Positions 40,608 through 49,299 of a stretch of DNA of 64,000 nucleotides are shown in pieces. The notes beneath the pieces are model-generated. The model did not search any database. It worked only from the letters and a program-made list of their open reading frames with translations, and was not told the DNA's origin. The first letter of the stretch is position 1. Each line of letters opens with the position of its first letter. The position numbers and the translations under genes are program-made. The DNA comes from Streptomyces sp. CB01373 (GTDB lineage: Bacteria; Actinomycetota; Actinomycetes; Streptomycetales; Streptomycetaceae): assembly GCF_002803075.1 (NCBI RefSeq), contig NZ_NNBK01000005.1, forward strand, positions 284,478 to 348,477. The letters are read 5' to 3'.

Positions 40608-42392
40608 ATGTCCCTTTCCCGGAGAAACTTCATCATCGCCACGTCGGTCGCGGCCGGCGGCTCCCTCGTCCTGTCCGCGTGCAGCAGCGGCGACGCGGGC
40701 GGTGGAGACGGCGGCACGGGCGGGCACGGAGGTGCCGACACGTACACGGGCACCGTGACGGTCGGCACGAAGGAGGACTCCACGGGACCGGCGCCCGAGA
40801 TCGAGGGCGCGCGCAAGGGCGGCACGATCCGCGGCATCTCGCCCGACGACTTCTCCCACCTCGACCCGCAGCGCATCTACTACGCGTGGAACTCCGCGGG
40901 CGGCAACCTCTTCATCCGGGGGCTCACCGGGTACAAGATCGCCCAGGACGGCTCCATGAAGCTGGTCGGCGACCTGGCCACCGACGCAGGCACCATGTCG
41001 GACGGCGGCAAGACCTGGAGCTTCACCCTGAAGGACGGGCTGAAGTGGGAGGACGGCAGCGAGCTGACCGTCGAGGACGTGCGTCACGGCATCGAGCGCG
41101 GCTTCGCCGCCTTCACCACCGAGGGTGCGAGCTACGTCCAGGCGGCCCTCACGGGCGAGAGCGACTTCCGGAAGGTCTACAAGGGCCCGTACGACGGCAA
41201 GCACCTCGACTCCATCGTCCTCGACACGGCGAAGAAGAGCATCACCTTCAAGCTGAAGGAAGCCCGCCCGGACCTCAACTTCACACTGGCGATGACCTCC
41301 TACGGCGCCGTGCCGGTCAAGCACGACACCAAGGAGAAGTACGACAAGGACCCGGTCTCCGCAGGTCCCTACCGGATCAGCAAGCACACCGTCGACAAGT
41401 CGATGACCATGGTGCGCAACGAGCACTGGGACCCGGCGACCGACTCGATCCGCAACGCCTATCCGGACAGTTTCGTCTTCGAGTTCGGCCCCGAGGCCCT
41501 CCAGTCGACCGACCGGATGATCGCCGACTCCGGCGACGACCAGTACGCGCTCCAGGTCTACAGCGGCGTACCCGCGGACCGCATCCAGAAGGTGCTCACC
41601 ACCCCCGACCTCAAGGCACGTTCCTACAACGGCCTGTTGAGCAGCACGTACTACTACGCGATCAACACCAGGCGGATCAAGGACGTGAAGGTCCGCCAGG
41701 CACTCAACCACGCCTGGCCGCTGGAGCAGATCCGCACGATCTACGGCGGCCCCTCCGCGGGCGACTACGCCACCACCATCCTCAGCCCCGACATCATGGG
41801 CCGCGAGAAGTTCGACGTCTACGGCAAGCTGAAGAAGCCGCAGGGCGACCCGGAGGCGGCGAAGAAGCTGCTGAAGGAGGCAGGCAAGCTCGGCCAGAAG
41901 ATCGTCTATGCCTTCCCGCAGTCCCCGACGTACGACAGGACGAAGGTCGTCATCGAGAACGCGCTGAAGAAGGCGGGCTTCGAGCCGGTTCTCAAGCCGC
42001 TCGAGTCCAGCAGCTACTACGACCAGGCCCAGCAGATCGACAACCAGTTCGACGTGATGTGGTTCGGCTGGGGCGCGGACTGGCCGACCGGCTACACCAT
42101 GATGCAGCCCCTGTTCGACGGGGGGACCATCGGCAACGGCAGCAACAACGTCTCCCAGCTGAACGTCGACTGGGTCAATGAGGCGATCAAGAAGAACGTC
42201 ACCATCGGCGACCCGAAGGAAGCCGGCAAGGCCTGGGCCGAGCTGGACCGGCGGATCATGGAGGAACTGGCGCCGATCATTCCGGAAACGTACCAGCGCC
42301 GCTTCCACATGTACGGCTCCAAGGTCGGCAACACGGTCTTCGACCCGCTGTACTCCGCCGCCATCCTCTACAAGCTGTACGTCAAGGCCTGA
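40608..42392 (+). CDS. bldKB: BldK-type solute-binding lipoprotein with twin-arginine signal
   Basis: This is a 594-residue SBP_bac_5 protein. The signal has SRRNFI (twin Arg at 5-6), a moderately hydrophobic stretch and the lipobox VLSAC (Cys25), so Tat export followed by lipidation is likely. The mature N-terminus is Gly/Asp-rich. The core has GGTIRGISPDDFSHLDPQRIYYAW, SAGPYRISKHTVDKSMTMVRN and VRQALNHAWPLEQIRTI. It is about 50 residues longer than the binding proteins of the other two systems. The ATG at 40608 follows AGGAG. BldKB is reported to bind extracellular peptides that signal development. A hairpin follows the stop. Confidence 0.82.
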   Translation: MSLSRRNFIIATSVAAGGSLVLSACSSGDAGGGDGGTGGHGGADTYTGTVTVGTKEDSTGPAPEIEGARKGGTIRGISPDDFSHLDPQRIYYAWNSAGGNLFIRGLTGYKIAQDGSMKLVGDLATDAGTMSDGGKTWSFTLKDGLKWEDGSELTVEDVRHGIERGFAAFTTEGASYVQAALTGESDFRKVYKGPYDGKHLDSIVLDTAKKSITFKLKEARPDLNFTLAMTSYGAVPVKHDTKEKYDKDPVSAGPYRISKHTVDKSMTMVRNEHWDPATDSIRNAYPDSFVFEFGPEALQSTDRMIADSGDDQYALQVYSGVPADRIQKVLTTPDLKARSYNGLLSSTYYYAINTRRIKDVKVRQALNHAWPLEQIRTIYGGPSAGDYATTILSPDIMGREKFDVYGKLKKPQGDPEAAKKLLKEAGKLGQKIVYAFPQSPTYDRTKVVIENALKKAGFEPVLKPLESSSYYDQAQQIDNQFDVMWFGWGADWPTGYTMMQPLFDGGTIGNGSNNVSQLNVDWVNEAIKKNVTIGDPKEAGKAWAELDRRIMEELAPIIPETYQRRFHMYGSKVGNTVFDPLYSAAILYKLYVKA

Positions 42393-42403
42393 CGCCTGCT
42401 CAC

Positions 42404-42433
42404 GGGTGGGGTGCCGGGACCGGCGCCCCACCC
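42404..42433 (+). terminator. Intra-operon hairpin after the binding-protein gene
   Basis: A 12-bp stem with one G-U pair (42404-42415 with 42422-42433) and 6-base loop sits 11 bases after the bldKB-like stop and 43 bases before the next start. It may act as a partial terminator or as an mRNA-stabilising end that raises binding-protein output. Confidence 0.6.
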
Positions 42434-42476
42434 CCCTTCCCCCCCTCGTCGGCGTCTGCCAGGGAACCCCATCGCC

Positions 42477-43457
42477 ATGCTCCGCTTCCTCGTCCGCCGG
42501 ACAGTCGGCGCGCTCGTGATCCTGCTGATCATCAGCGCCATCACCTTCGTCCTCTTCTACGTCGCGCCCCGCGACCCCGCTCGCGTCGCCTGCGGCAAGA
42601 TCTGCACGCCCGAGACGCTGAAGCTGGTCCGGCACAACCTGGGCATCGACGATCCGCTGCCGGTGCAGTACTGGCACTGGTTGAAGGCCGTTTTCGCGGG
42701 CCGGGAGTACACCTCCTTCGGCCACTGTCCCGCGCCCTGTCTCGGCTACTCGTTCCACAACCACGAGCCGGTTCTGGGCACCATCCTGGACCGCTTCCCC
42801 GTCACACTCTCGCTCTCGCTCGGCAGCGCGGTGGTCTTCGTCCTTTTCGGCGTCGGCACCGGCATGATCGCCGCGGTCAAGCAGGGAAAGGCCCTCGACA
42901 AGATCGCGTCGTCGGCCTCGCTGATCTTCTCCTCACTCCAGATCTACATCGTCGGCGTGGTCGCGATGTACTACCTGTGCGATCAGTGGCACGTCCTCAG
43001 CCGTCCCCGGGACGTACCGCTCACCGAGGACCCCGCGGGCTGGTTCCAGGGCCTGCTGCTGCCCTGGCTCGTACTGGCACTGATCTTCACCGCCAACTAC
43101 ACCCGTATGAGCCGGTCCCAGCTCGTGGAGACCCTGAGCGAGGACTACGTCCGCACGGCACGGGCCAAGGGGCTCTCCCGCCGCACCGTGTTCTTCCGCT
43201 TCGCCTGGCGCGGCGCCATGGGACCCATCGTCACACTCTTCGGGCTCGACCTGGGCTATCTGCTGGGAGGGGCGATCATCACCGAGCAGACGTTCAGCCT
43301 GCACGGCATCGGCGCGCTGTCGGTCAAGGCGGTCCGGGACAACGACCTCCCCATGCTCCTGGGCGTGGTGCTGGTCGCGGCCGCCGCCATCGTCGTCTTC
43401 AACATCGTCGTCGACGCCGTCTACGCCGTCATCGACCCCCGCGTCCGCCTCGCCTAG
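42477..43457 (+). CDS. bldKC: BldK-type peptide importer, permease (DppB type)
   Basis: The 326-residue permease starts MLRFLVRRTVGALVILLIIS. The EAA loop is YVRTARAKGLSRRTVFFRFAWRGA, and the protein ends VYAVIDPRVRLA. The loop after helix 1 is longer than in the other DppB-type proteins of the window. It holds four Cys (CGKIC and HCPAPC), possibly two disulfides. The ATG at 42477 has AGGGAA about 11 bases upstream. The next gene starts nine bases after the stop. Confidence 0.82.
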   Translation: MLRFLVRRTVGALVILLIISAITFVLFYVAPRDPARVACGKICTPETLKLVRHNLGIDDPLPVQYWHWLKAVFAGREYTSFGHCPAPCLGYSFHNHEPVLGTILDRFPVTLSLSLGSAVVFVLFGVGTGMIAAVKQGKALDKIASSASLIFSSLQIYIVGVVAMYYLCDQWHVLSRPRDVPLTEDPAGWFQGLLLPWLVLALIFTANYTRMSRSQLVETLSEDYVRTARAKGLSRRTVFFRFAWRGAMGPIVTLFGLDLGYLLGGAIITEQTFSLHGIGALSVKAVRDNDLPMLLGVVLVAAAAIVVFNIVVDAVYAVIDPRVRLA

Positions 43458-43466
43458 GAGAGCACC

Positions 43467-44498
43467 ATGAGCGGCACCCCCTTCCTCTCCGTGCGGGACC
43501 TGCACGTCCACTTCCCCACCGCGGACGGCACGGTCAGGGCCGTCGACGGGCTCTCCTTCGACGTGGAACGCGGCAGGACGCTCGGCATCGTCGGTGAGTC
43601 CGGCTCCGGGAAGTCGGTCACCAACCTCGCCGTCCTCGGCCTGCACCACCCCGACCACACCGAGATCAGCGGGGAGATCCTGCTCGACGGGCAGGACCTG
43701 CTGACGGCGAGCGCGCGGGAACTCGAACGGCTGCGCGGCAACAAGATGTCCATGATCTTCCAGGACGCGCTGGCCTCCCTCTCGCCGTACCACACGATCG
43801 GACGGCAGATCGGCGAGACCTTCCGCAAGCACACCGGGGCCTCCCGGAAGGAGGCGCGGGAGCGGGCCGTGGAGATGCTCACCAGGGTCGGGATTCCGCA
43901 GCCCGACCTGCGGGTCGACGACTACCCGCACCAGTTCTCCGGCGGTATGCGACAGCGCGCGATGATCGCGATGGCCCTGGTCTGCGATCCGGAGCTGCTG
44001 ATCGCGGACGAGCCGACCACGGCGCTGGACGTCACCGTGCAGGCCCAGATCATGGACCTGCTGAAGGATCTCCAGCAGGAGACCGGGACCTCCATCATCT
44101 TCATCACGCACGACCTCGGTGTCATCGCCGACATCGCGGACGAGGTGCTGGTGATGTACGGCGGGCGATGCGTGGAGCGGGGCACCAAGAAGGAGGTGCT
44201 GAGGACCCCCCAGCACCCCTACACGCTGGGCCTGCTGGGGTCGATGCCGACGCTCGACGGGCCCGTGGACGTACCGCTGTCGCCGATCCCCGGCACCCCG
44301 CCGAGCCTGCTCGACCCGCCGGGCGGCTGCCGGTTCCACCCCCGCTGCTCCTTCACCGAGGAGGTCGGCGGCGGCCGGTGTGCCACCGAGCAGCCGGCGC
44401 TTGAAGTGGTGGACGGACGGGGCAGCGCCTGCCACCTCAGCAGCGGGCAGCGTGCCCGGTGCTTCGCCGACCCAGCCGGAACCACACGGCCCAACTGA
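43467..44498 (+). CDS. bldKD: BldK-type peptide importer, ATP-binding protein (DppD type)
   Basis: This 343-residue ATPase has Walker [10 protein letters not shown], signature [17 protein letters not shown], Walker [13 protein letters not shown] and switch [12 protein letters not shown]. The C-terminal oligopeptide extension has [19 protein letters not shown] and a distal SACHL. The spacing between the second and third Cys is longer than in the other systems. The ATG at 43467 has AGGAGAG upstream. Confidence 0.84.
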   Translation: MSGTPFLSVRDLHVHFPTADGTVRAVDGLSFDVERGRTLGIVGESGSGKSVTNLAVLGLHHPDHTEISGEILLDGQDLLTASARELERLRGNKMSMIFQDALASLSPYHTIGRQIGETFRKHTGASRKEARERAVEMLTRVGIPQPDLRVDDYPHQFSGGMRQRAMIAMALVCDPELLIADEPTTALDVTVQAQIMDLLKDLQQETGTSIIFITHDLGVIADIADEVLVMYGGRCVERGTKKEVLRTPQHPYTLGLLGSMPTLDGPVDVPLSPIPGTPPSLLDPPGGCRFHPRCSFTEEVGGGRCATEQPALEVVDGRGSACHLSSGQRARCFADPAGTTRPN

Positions 44499-44524
44499 CG
44501 TACAAGAGACGGGACTTCACCACC

Positions 44525-45535
44525 ATGAGCAGCACCACTCCCCTCCTGGACGTCTCCGGACTCACCAAACACTTCCCGATCATGGGCGGCTTTCCGTTCC
44601 GGCGCAGGGTCGGCGCGGTCCGGGCCGTGGACGGGCTGGACTTCAGCGTCGCCGAGGGCGAGAGCCTGGGTCTGGTCGGCGAGTCCGGCTGCGGCAAGTC
44701 GACCACCGGACGGCTGATCACACGCCTGCTGGAACCCACGAGCGGCCGGATCGCGTACCGCGGCCAGGACATCACGCACGCCTCGCGGCGGGAACTGGCC
44801 CCGGTGCGCTCCGAGATCCAGATGATCTTCCAGGACCCGTACGCCTCGCTGAATCCGCGCCAGACCGTCGGCAAAATCATCTCGGGGCCGATGGAGATCA
44901 ACGGCATCGAGCCGGCCGGTGGGCGCGAGAAGCGCGTCAGGGAGCTCCTGGAGACGGTGGGGCTCAACCCCGAGCACTACAACCGTTTCCCGCACGAGTT
45001 CTCCGGCGGGCAGCGGCAGCGCATCGGCGTGGCCCGGGCGCTGGCGCTCGAACCCAAGCTGATCGTGGCCGACGAACCCGTCTCGGCGCTGGACGTGTCC
45101 ATCCAGGCGCAGGTCGTCAATCTGCTCCAGGGCCTGCGGAAGGACCTGGGCATCGCGTTCGTCTTCATCGCCCACGACCTGGCCGTGGTACGCCACTTCT
45201 CGCAGCGCGTCGCGGTGATGTACCTGGGCAGGATCGTGGAGGTCGCCGACCGCGACGAGCTCTACGGCAATCCGCGCCACCCCTACACCCGGGCCCTGCT
45301 CTCCGCCGTCCCGGAGCTGAGTGCCGAGGACGCCCCGGGCCGTGAGCGCATCCGCCTCACCGGCGATGTGCCCTCCCCCGTCAACCCGCCCTCGGGCTGC
45401 CGCTTCCGGACCCGCTGCTGGAAGGCGACGGACCGGTGCGCCGCCGAGGCGCCGCCGCTGGTGCGGGTGGAGGGCAGCGCAGAAGGGCATCTGACGGCCT
45501 GCCACTTTCCCGAGGGGGCCGGGAGCGAGGCCTGA
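44525..45535 (+). CDS. bldKE: BldK-type peptide importer, ATP-binding protein (DppF type)
   Basis: This 336-residue ATPase is the last gene of the plus-strand operon. Walker A is GESGCGKST, the signature [17 protein letters not shown], Walker [13 protein letters not shown] and the switch FIAHDLAVVRHF. The extension is [15 protein letters not shown] with a distal TACHF. The ATG at 44525 lies 26 bases after the upstream stop; an earlier in-frame start overlaps that gene without a ribosome-binding site. A hairpin follows. Confidence 0.84.
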   Translation: MSSTTPLLDVSGLTKHFPIMGGFPFRRRVGAVRAVDGLDFSVAEGESLGLVGESGCGKSTTGRLITRLLEPTSGRIAYRGQDITHASRRELAPVRSEIQMIFQDPYASLNPRQTVGKIISGPMEINGIEPAGGREKRVRELLETVGLNPEHYNRFPHEFSGGQRQRIGVARALALEPKLIVADEPVSALDVSIQAQVVNLLQGLRKDLGIAFVFIAHDLAVVRHFSQRVAVMYLGRIVEVADRDELYGNPRHPYTRALLSAVPELSAEDAPGRERIRLTGDVPSPVNPPSGCRFRTRCWKATDRCAAEAPPLVRVEGSAEGHLTACHFPEGAGSEA

Positions 45536-45549
45536 GACCGACGGGGACG

Positions 45550-45570
45550 GCCGGGTGCGGGCCACCCGGC
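45550..45570. terminator. Short hairpin between convergent operon end and GNAT gene
   Basis: An 8-bp GC-rich stem (45550-45557 with 45563-45570) and 5-base loop begin 15 bases after the importer stop and four bases beyond the minus-strand stop. Confidence 0.55.
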
Positions 45571-45574
45571 ACGC

Positions 45575-46165
45575 TCAGCCGACGGCCGGGTACGGGTCCG
45601 TCGCGAGTCTCGCGTGGAGGTGGGTGTCGTAGTACGTGCCCGGCTCACCGGCGGCGGGCAGGAAGCCGCGCAGCACGCCCTCGTAGGCGAAGCCGCAGCG
45701 GTCGGCGACCCGGCAGGAGGCCGTGTTGCCGACGGCGTGCCCCAGATCGATACGGTGCAGGCCGAGCTGTTCGAAGCCCCAGCGGACGCACAGCTCGACG
45801 GCCCGGGTCACCGTGCCGCGGCCGCGCGCCTCGGGCAGGAGCCAGTAACCGACCCCGGCGTGGCCCATGCGGCGCTCTATCTTGTGGAGTTCCACGCTGC
45901 CGAGCACCTCTTCGGTGACGGCGTCGGTGACGCAGTACGGCGCGTGCCTCCCCTGTTTCCAGTGCTCGGCACGTGTGGCGACGTAGTCCAGCGCTCCGGC
46001 CTCGTCCATGGGGCCGGCCTGCATGGAGGACCAACGCAGCGACTCGGGATCGTTCAGGCCCTTCAGCACGGAGGGCACGTCGTCCTCACGCCAGGCCCGC
46101 AGGCGCAGGCCGAAGCCGTCGAGTTCCGTGTACGGCAGGGCGTTCGCCGCCGTGGTCTCCGTCAT
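45575..46165 (-). CDS. GNAT family N-acetyltransferase (RimJ/RimL type)
   Basis: This 196-residue Acetyltransf_3 protein begins TELDGFGLRLRAWREDDVPSVLKGL. It then has HAGVGYWLLPEARGRGTVTRAVELCVRWGF, the acetyl-CoA pyrophosphate loop in an extended form, and GNTASCRVADRCGFAYEGVLR. The family acetylates N-terminal amines of ribosomal proteins or small amines. The ATG at 46165 follows AAGGAGC. The in-frame extension upstream falls into the repeat tract and is not real. No operon partner is seen. Confidence 0.9.
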   Translation of the reverse strand: MTETTAANALPYTELDGFGLRLRAWREDDVPSVLKGLNDPESLRWSSMQAGPMDEAGALDYVATRAEHWKQGRHAPYCVTDAVTEEVLGSVELHKIERRMGHAGVGYWLLPEARGRGTVTRAVELCVRWGFEQLGLHRIDLGHAVGNTASCRVADRCGFAYEGVLRGFLPAAGEPGTYYDTHLHARLATDPYPAVG

Positions 46166-46457
46166 GGGGTGCTCCTTGGGGGCAGTAGGGAATCGATCCG
46201 AACGGCGCGGGGGCCGCCCGGCGCGGGTCGCTCGGCGCAACGCCGACCGGCGCATGTCGCCCGGCACGGGGTACCCAGGCTTCCCCGCGCGGGATCGCAG
46301 GGTGCAGGTCGCCCGACACGGGATCGCCCGGCGCAACGCCCGTCCGGTGCAGGTGCCCGGCACGAGCCGTCCGGTGCAGGTCGCCCGGCGCGGGGCACGC
46401 CCGGCGCAAGGGCGCTTGGCATGCGGGCGGTGTTCGGGGCGTGGGTGGTGCTCGGTG
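46166..46457. repeat. GC-rich degenerate repeat tract upstream of the GNAT gene
   Basis: From about 46195 to 46440 the elements GTCGCCCGGCACGGG, CCGGCGCAACGCC and CCGTCCGGTGCAGGT recur several times in slightly different order. The style is like the tract at 12.2-12.6 kb but the core is different. No gene is seen here. Confidence 0.7.
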
Positions 46458-46901
46458 TCACGGGTGTTCGCCGGGTGGGCCGGGGGCCGGTGCGTCCGGC
46501 GGGGACCCGGGGGTCTCCGGGCGGGCCACCAGCTCGACTTCGAAGCCGTCGGTGTTCTCCAGGTAGGCGGCGTAGTGCCCGGGGCCGCCCGCGTACGGGT
46601 GGCGGTCGGCGAACATCAGCGTCCAGCCGTGCCCTGGCGCCTCGGTGACCAGGGCGTCGAGCCCGCGCCGGGTGGGCACGTGGAACGCCAGGTGGTTGAG
46701 GCCGGGGCGGAGCCGGTCGTGCCGGTCGCCGCGCAGGGCCGGGGACCGCTCGATCACGAGATAGGTGTCGCCGGACCGCCAGCTCACCCCCGCCGGCCAG
46801 TCCTGGTACGGCGACCAGCCGAGCCGTTCGAGGAGCCAGCCCCAGCAGGCGCGGGCGCGCTCCAGGTCCGCCACCCAGAGCTCGATGTGATGCAGTGTCA
46901 C
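46458..46901 (-). CDS. VOC/glyoxalase family protein
   Basis: The 147-residue protein has two beta-alpha-beta-beta-beta units: MTLHHIELWVADLERARACWGWLLERLGW and GLNHLAFHVPTRRGLDALVTEA. The ends HYAAYLENTDGFEVELVA carry a metal-ligand Glu typical of the superfamily. The His in HHIELWV, His in NHLAFHV and Glu in FEVELV could bind a divalent metal. The substrate is unknown; resistance or glyoxal roles are both possible. The GTG start at 46901 has GGGGAG upstream. Confidence 0.88.
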   Translation of the reverse strand: MTLHHIELWVADLERARACWGWLLERLGWSPYQDWPAGVSWRSGDTYLVIERSPALRGDRHDRLRPGLNHLAFHVPTRRGLDALVTEAPGHGWTLMFADRHPYAGGPGHYAAYLENTDGFEVELVARPETPGSPPDAPAPGPPGEHP

Positions 46902-46982
46902 TCAGCCGCTCCCCTCCTCCGCCGCCCCGTGACGTCACCCGGTGACCTCGCCCGCCGATCAGGAAACGGCCTGCTGATACGG

Positions 46983-47019
46983 CTGGTTCCCGGCACCGTC
47001 CTGCGGTACCGGGAACCAG
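46983..47019 (-). terminator. Hairpin terminator of importer operon 3
   Basis: An 11-bp perfect outer stem (46983-46993 with 47009-47019) and a short inner stem lie 29 bases beyond the last stop of the minus-strand importer operon. Confidence 0.7.
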
Positions 47020-47048
47020 TCGGGGATCAGGCTGTTCCGCTCAGCGGG

Positions 47049-48209
47049 TCACGCCGCGCCGACGACGTCCTTCTCCTCGGCGAAGTGGCAGGCCGACTCG
47101 TGGGCCGCCGGGGAGTCCGAGCCCTTGAAGCGCTCGGGCACGGCGAGCAGCGGGATCTCCTCGGCGCACTTGTCCTGCGCCTTCCAGCAGCGGGTGCGGA
47201 AGCGGCAGCCCGAGGGCGGGTTGGCCGGGGACGGCACGTCGCCGGACAGGATGATCCGCTCCCGGTGCTCGCGGGCGTCCGGGTCCGGCACCGGAACCGC
47301 CGACAGCAGCGCCTGGGTGTAGGGGTGCGTCGGGTGCTCGTAGATCTGCTCGTCGCTGCCGATCTCGGCCATCTTGCCGAGGTACATCACGCCCACGCGG
47401 TCCGAGATGTGCCGGACGATCGACAGGTCGTGCGCGATGAAGACGTAGGAGAGGTTGAACTCGTCCTGGAGTCGCTCCATCAGGTTGATGACCTGCGCCT
47501 GGACGGACACGTCCAGGGCCGAGACCGGCTCGTCGCAGATGATGACCTCGGGGTTGAGCGCGAGGCCGCGGGCGATGCCGATGCGCTGGCGCTGACCGCC
47601 GGAGAACTGGTGCGGGTAGCGGTTGATGTACTCCGGGTTGAGACCGACGACGTCCAGCAGCTCCTGCACCTTGCGGCGCCGGTCGCCCTTGGGGGCCACC
47701 TCGGGGTGGATGTCGAAGGGCTCGCCGATGATGTCGCCCACCGTCATACGGGGGTTGAGCGACGTGTACGGGTCCTGGAACACCATCTGGATGTTGCGGC
47801 GCACCGCCTTCAGCGCGCGCCCGGACAGCCGGGTGATGTCCTGGCCCTTGTAGAAGATCTCGCCCGCGGTCGCCTGCTCCAGGTTCATCAGGAGCTTGGC
47901 GACGGTGGACTTGCCGCAGCCGGACTCGCCCACGATGCCCAGGGTCTCGCCCTGGTACAGGTCGAAGGAGATGCCGTCGACGGCCTTGACCGCGCCGATC
48001 TGCTTCTTGAACAGGATGCCCTGGGTCAGCGGGAAGTGCTTGACCAGGTTGCGGACCTGGAGGATCGGCTCGCCGCGCTCGACGGGCGCGTCGATCGCCG
48101 CGACCGCCGCCTCCTCGGAGGCCGCGTCGACGGTGTCCACCTCGGAGACGTTCGGCGTGGCGTCGTCCTGCGGCTCGTTGTCCTTCGCGAGCTTCGTGGG
48201 CTCAGCCAT
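47049..48209 (-). CDS. Oligopeptide ABC importer 3, ATP-binding protein (DppF/OppF type)
   Basis: This 386-residue ATPase has an acidic N-terminal extension of about 48 residues. The core has Walker [10 protein letters not shown], signature [17 protein letters not shown], Walker [13 protein letters not shown] and switch [12 protein letters not shown]. The extension is [15 protein letters not shown] with a distal SACHF. It overlaps the DppD-type gene by eight bases. Over the core it is nearly the same as the ATPase at 33.6 kb, which marks the two operons as paralogues. Confidence 0.95.
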   Translation of the reverse strand: MAEPTKLAKDNEPQDDATPNVSEVDTVDAASEEAAVAAIDAPVERGEPILQVRNLVKHFPLTQGILFKKQIGAVKAVDGISFDLYQGETLGIVGESGCGKSTVAKLLMNLEQATAGEIFYKGQDITRLSGRALKAVRRNIQMVFQDPYTSLNPRMTVGDIIGEPFDIHPEVAPKGDRRRKVQELLDVVGLNPEYINRYPHQFSGGQRQRIGIARGLALNPEVIICDEPVSALDVSVQAQVINLMERLQDEFNLSYVFIAHDLSIVRHISDRVGVMYLGKMAEIGSDEQIYEHPTHPYTQALLSAVPVPDPDAREHRERIILSGDVPSPANPPSGCRFRTRCWKAQDKCAEEIPLLAVPERFKGSDSPAAHESACHFAEEKDVVGAA

Positions 48210-49248
48210 GGATCGTCTCCTTCCAGAAGTGGCATGCGGAGCGGCGGCCCGGCAGCTCCGTGCCGTCGCGCTCGGTCACCGGCACCAGCGGCGGTGCGTC
48301 GGTGCGGCAGACGTCCTGCGCCATGCTGCAGCGCGGGTTGAACGCGCAGCCCGGCGGGATCGCCTGGAGGTTGGGCGGCAGGCCCTTGATGGCGTACAGC
48401 TCCTGGCCCTTGTGGTCCAGGCGCGGGATCGAGTCCAGCAGGCCCTTGGTGTACGGGTGCGCGGGGCGCTTGTACAGCTCGTGCACCGGCGCGGTCTCGA
48501 CGATCCGGCCCGCGTACATCACCGCGATCTTGTCGGCGACGTCCGCGACCACACCCAGGTCGTGGGTGATCAGGATCAGGCCCATGTTGTACTCGCGCTG
48601 AAGCTCCGCGAGCAGGTCCATCACCTGGGCCTGGACGGTCACGTCGAGAGCCGTGGTCGGCTCGTCGGCGATGATCAGGTCCGGCTCCAGGGCGAGCGCC
48701 ATGGCGATCATGATGCGCTGGCGCATACCGCCGGAGAACTGGTGCGGGTAGTCGCCGACGCGCTGGGCGGCGGCGGGGATGCGCACGCGGTCCATCAGCT
48801 CGATGGCCTTGGCCTTGGCGTCCTTCTTGGACATGCCCTGGTGGGCCCGGAACATCTCGCCGAGCTGGTAGCCCACCGACAGCACCGGGTTGAGCGAGGA
48901 CAGCGCGTCCTGGAAGATCATCGCCATCTTGGCGCCGCGCAGCTTGCGCCGCTCGTTCTCCGGCAGGCGCAGGATGTCCTGGCCCTGGAAGAAGATCTCG
49001 CCCTTGGCGATCCGTCCGGGCGGGCTGTCCAGAATGCCCATGATCGCCTGCGCGGTGACGGACTTGCCGGAGCCCGACTCACCGAGCACGGCGAGCGTCT
49101 CGCCCGCCCTGACGCTGTAGTTGACGCCGTTGACCGCCTTGGTCACGGTGTCACGGACCTTGAACTCCACGTGCAGGTCGCGGACTTCGAGGAGCGGCGC
49201 GGTCCCGTCCGCCCCGGCGTTGCTGGGTGCCATCTCCAGGCTGGTCAT
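48202..49248 (-). CDS. Oligopeptide ABC importer 3, ATP-binding protein (DppD/OppD type)
   Basis: The ATPase is 348 residues from ATG 49248, with AAGGTGA upstream. An in-frame ATG at 49290, also with a GAGG site, would add 14 residues whose codons lack GC3 bias. Walker A is GESGSGKSV, the signature [17 protein letters not shown] and Walker [13 protein letters not shown]. The extension is [15 protein letters not shown] with a distal SACHF. It is closely similar to the subunit at 34.6 kb. Confidence 0.95.
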   Translation of the reverse strand: MTSLEMAPSNAGADGTAPLLEVRDLHVEFKVRDTVTKAVNGVNYSVRAGETLAVLGESGSGKSVTAQAIMGILDSPPGRIAKGEIFFQGQDILRLPENERRKLRGAKMAMIFQDALSSLNPVLSVGYQLGEMFRAHQGMSKKDAKAKAIELMDRVRIPAAAQRVGDYPHQFSGGMRQRIMIAMALALEPDLIIADEPTTALDVTVQAQVMDLLAELQREYNMGLILITHDLGVVADVADKIAVMYAGRIVETAPVHELYKRPAHPYTKGLLDSIPRLDHKGQELYAIKGLPPNLQAIPPGCAFNPRCSMAQDVCRTDAPPLVPVTERDGTELPGRRSACHFWKETIHG

Positions 49249-49299
49249 GCCGTCACCTTCATCGTGCTTGGTCACAGGGGTTCGACTCATGGCGGTACC

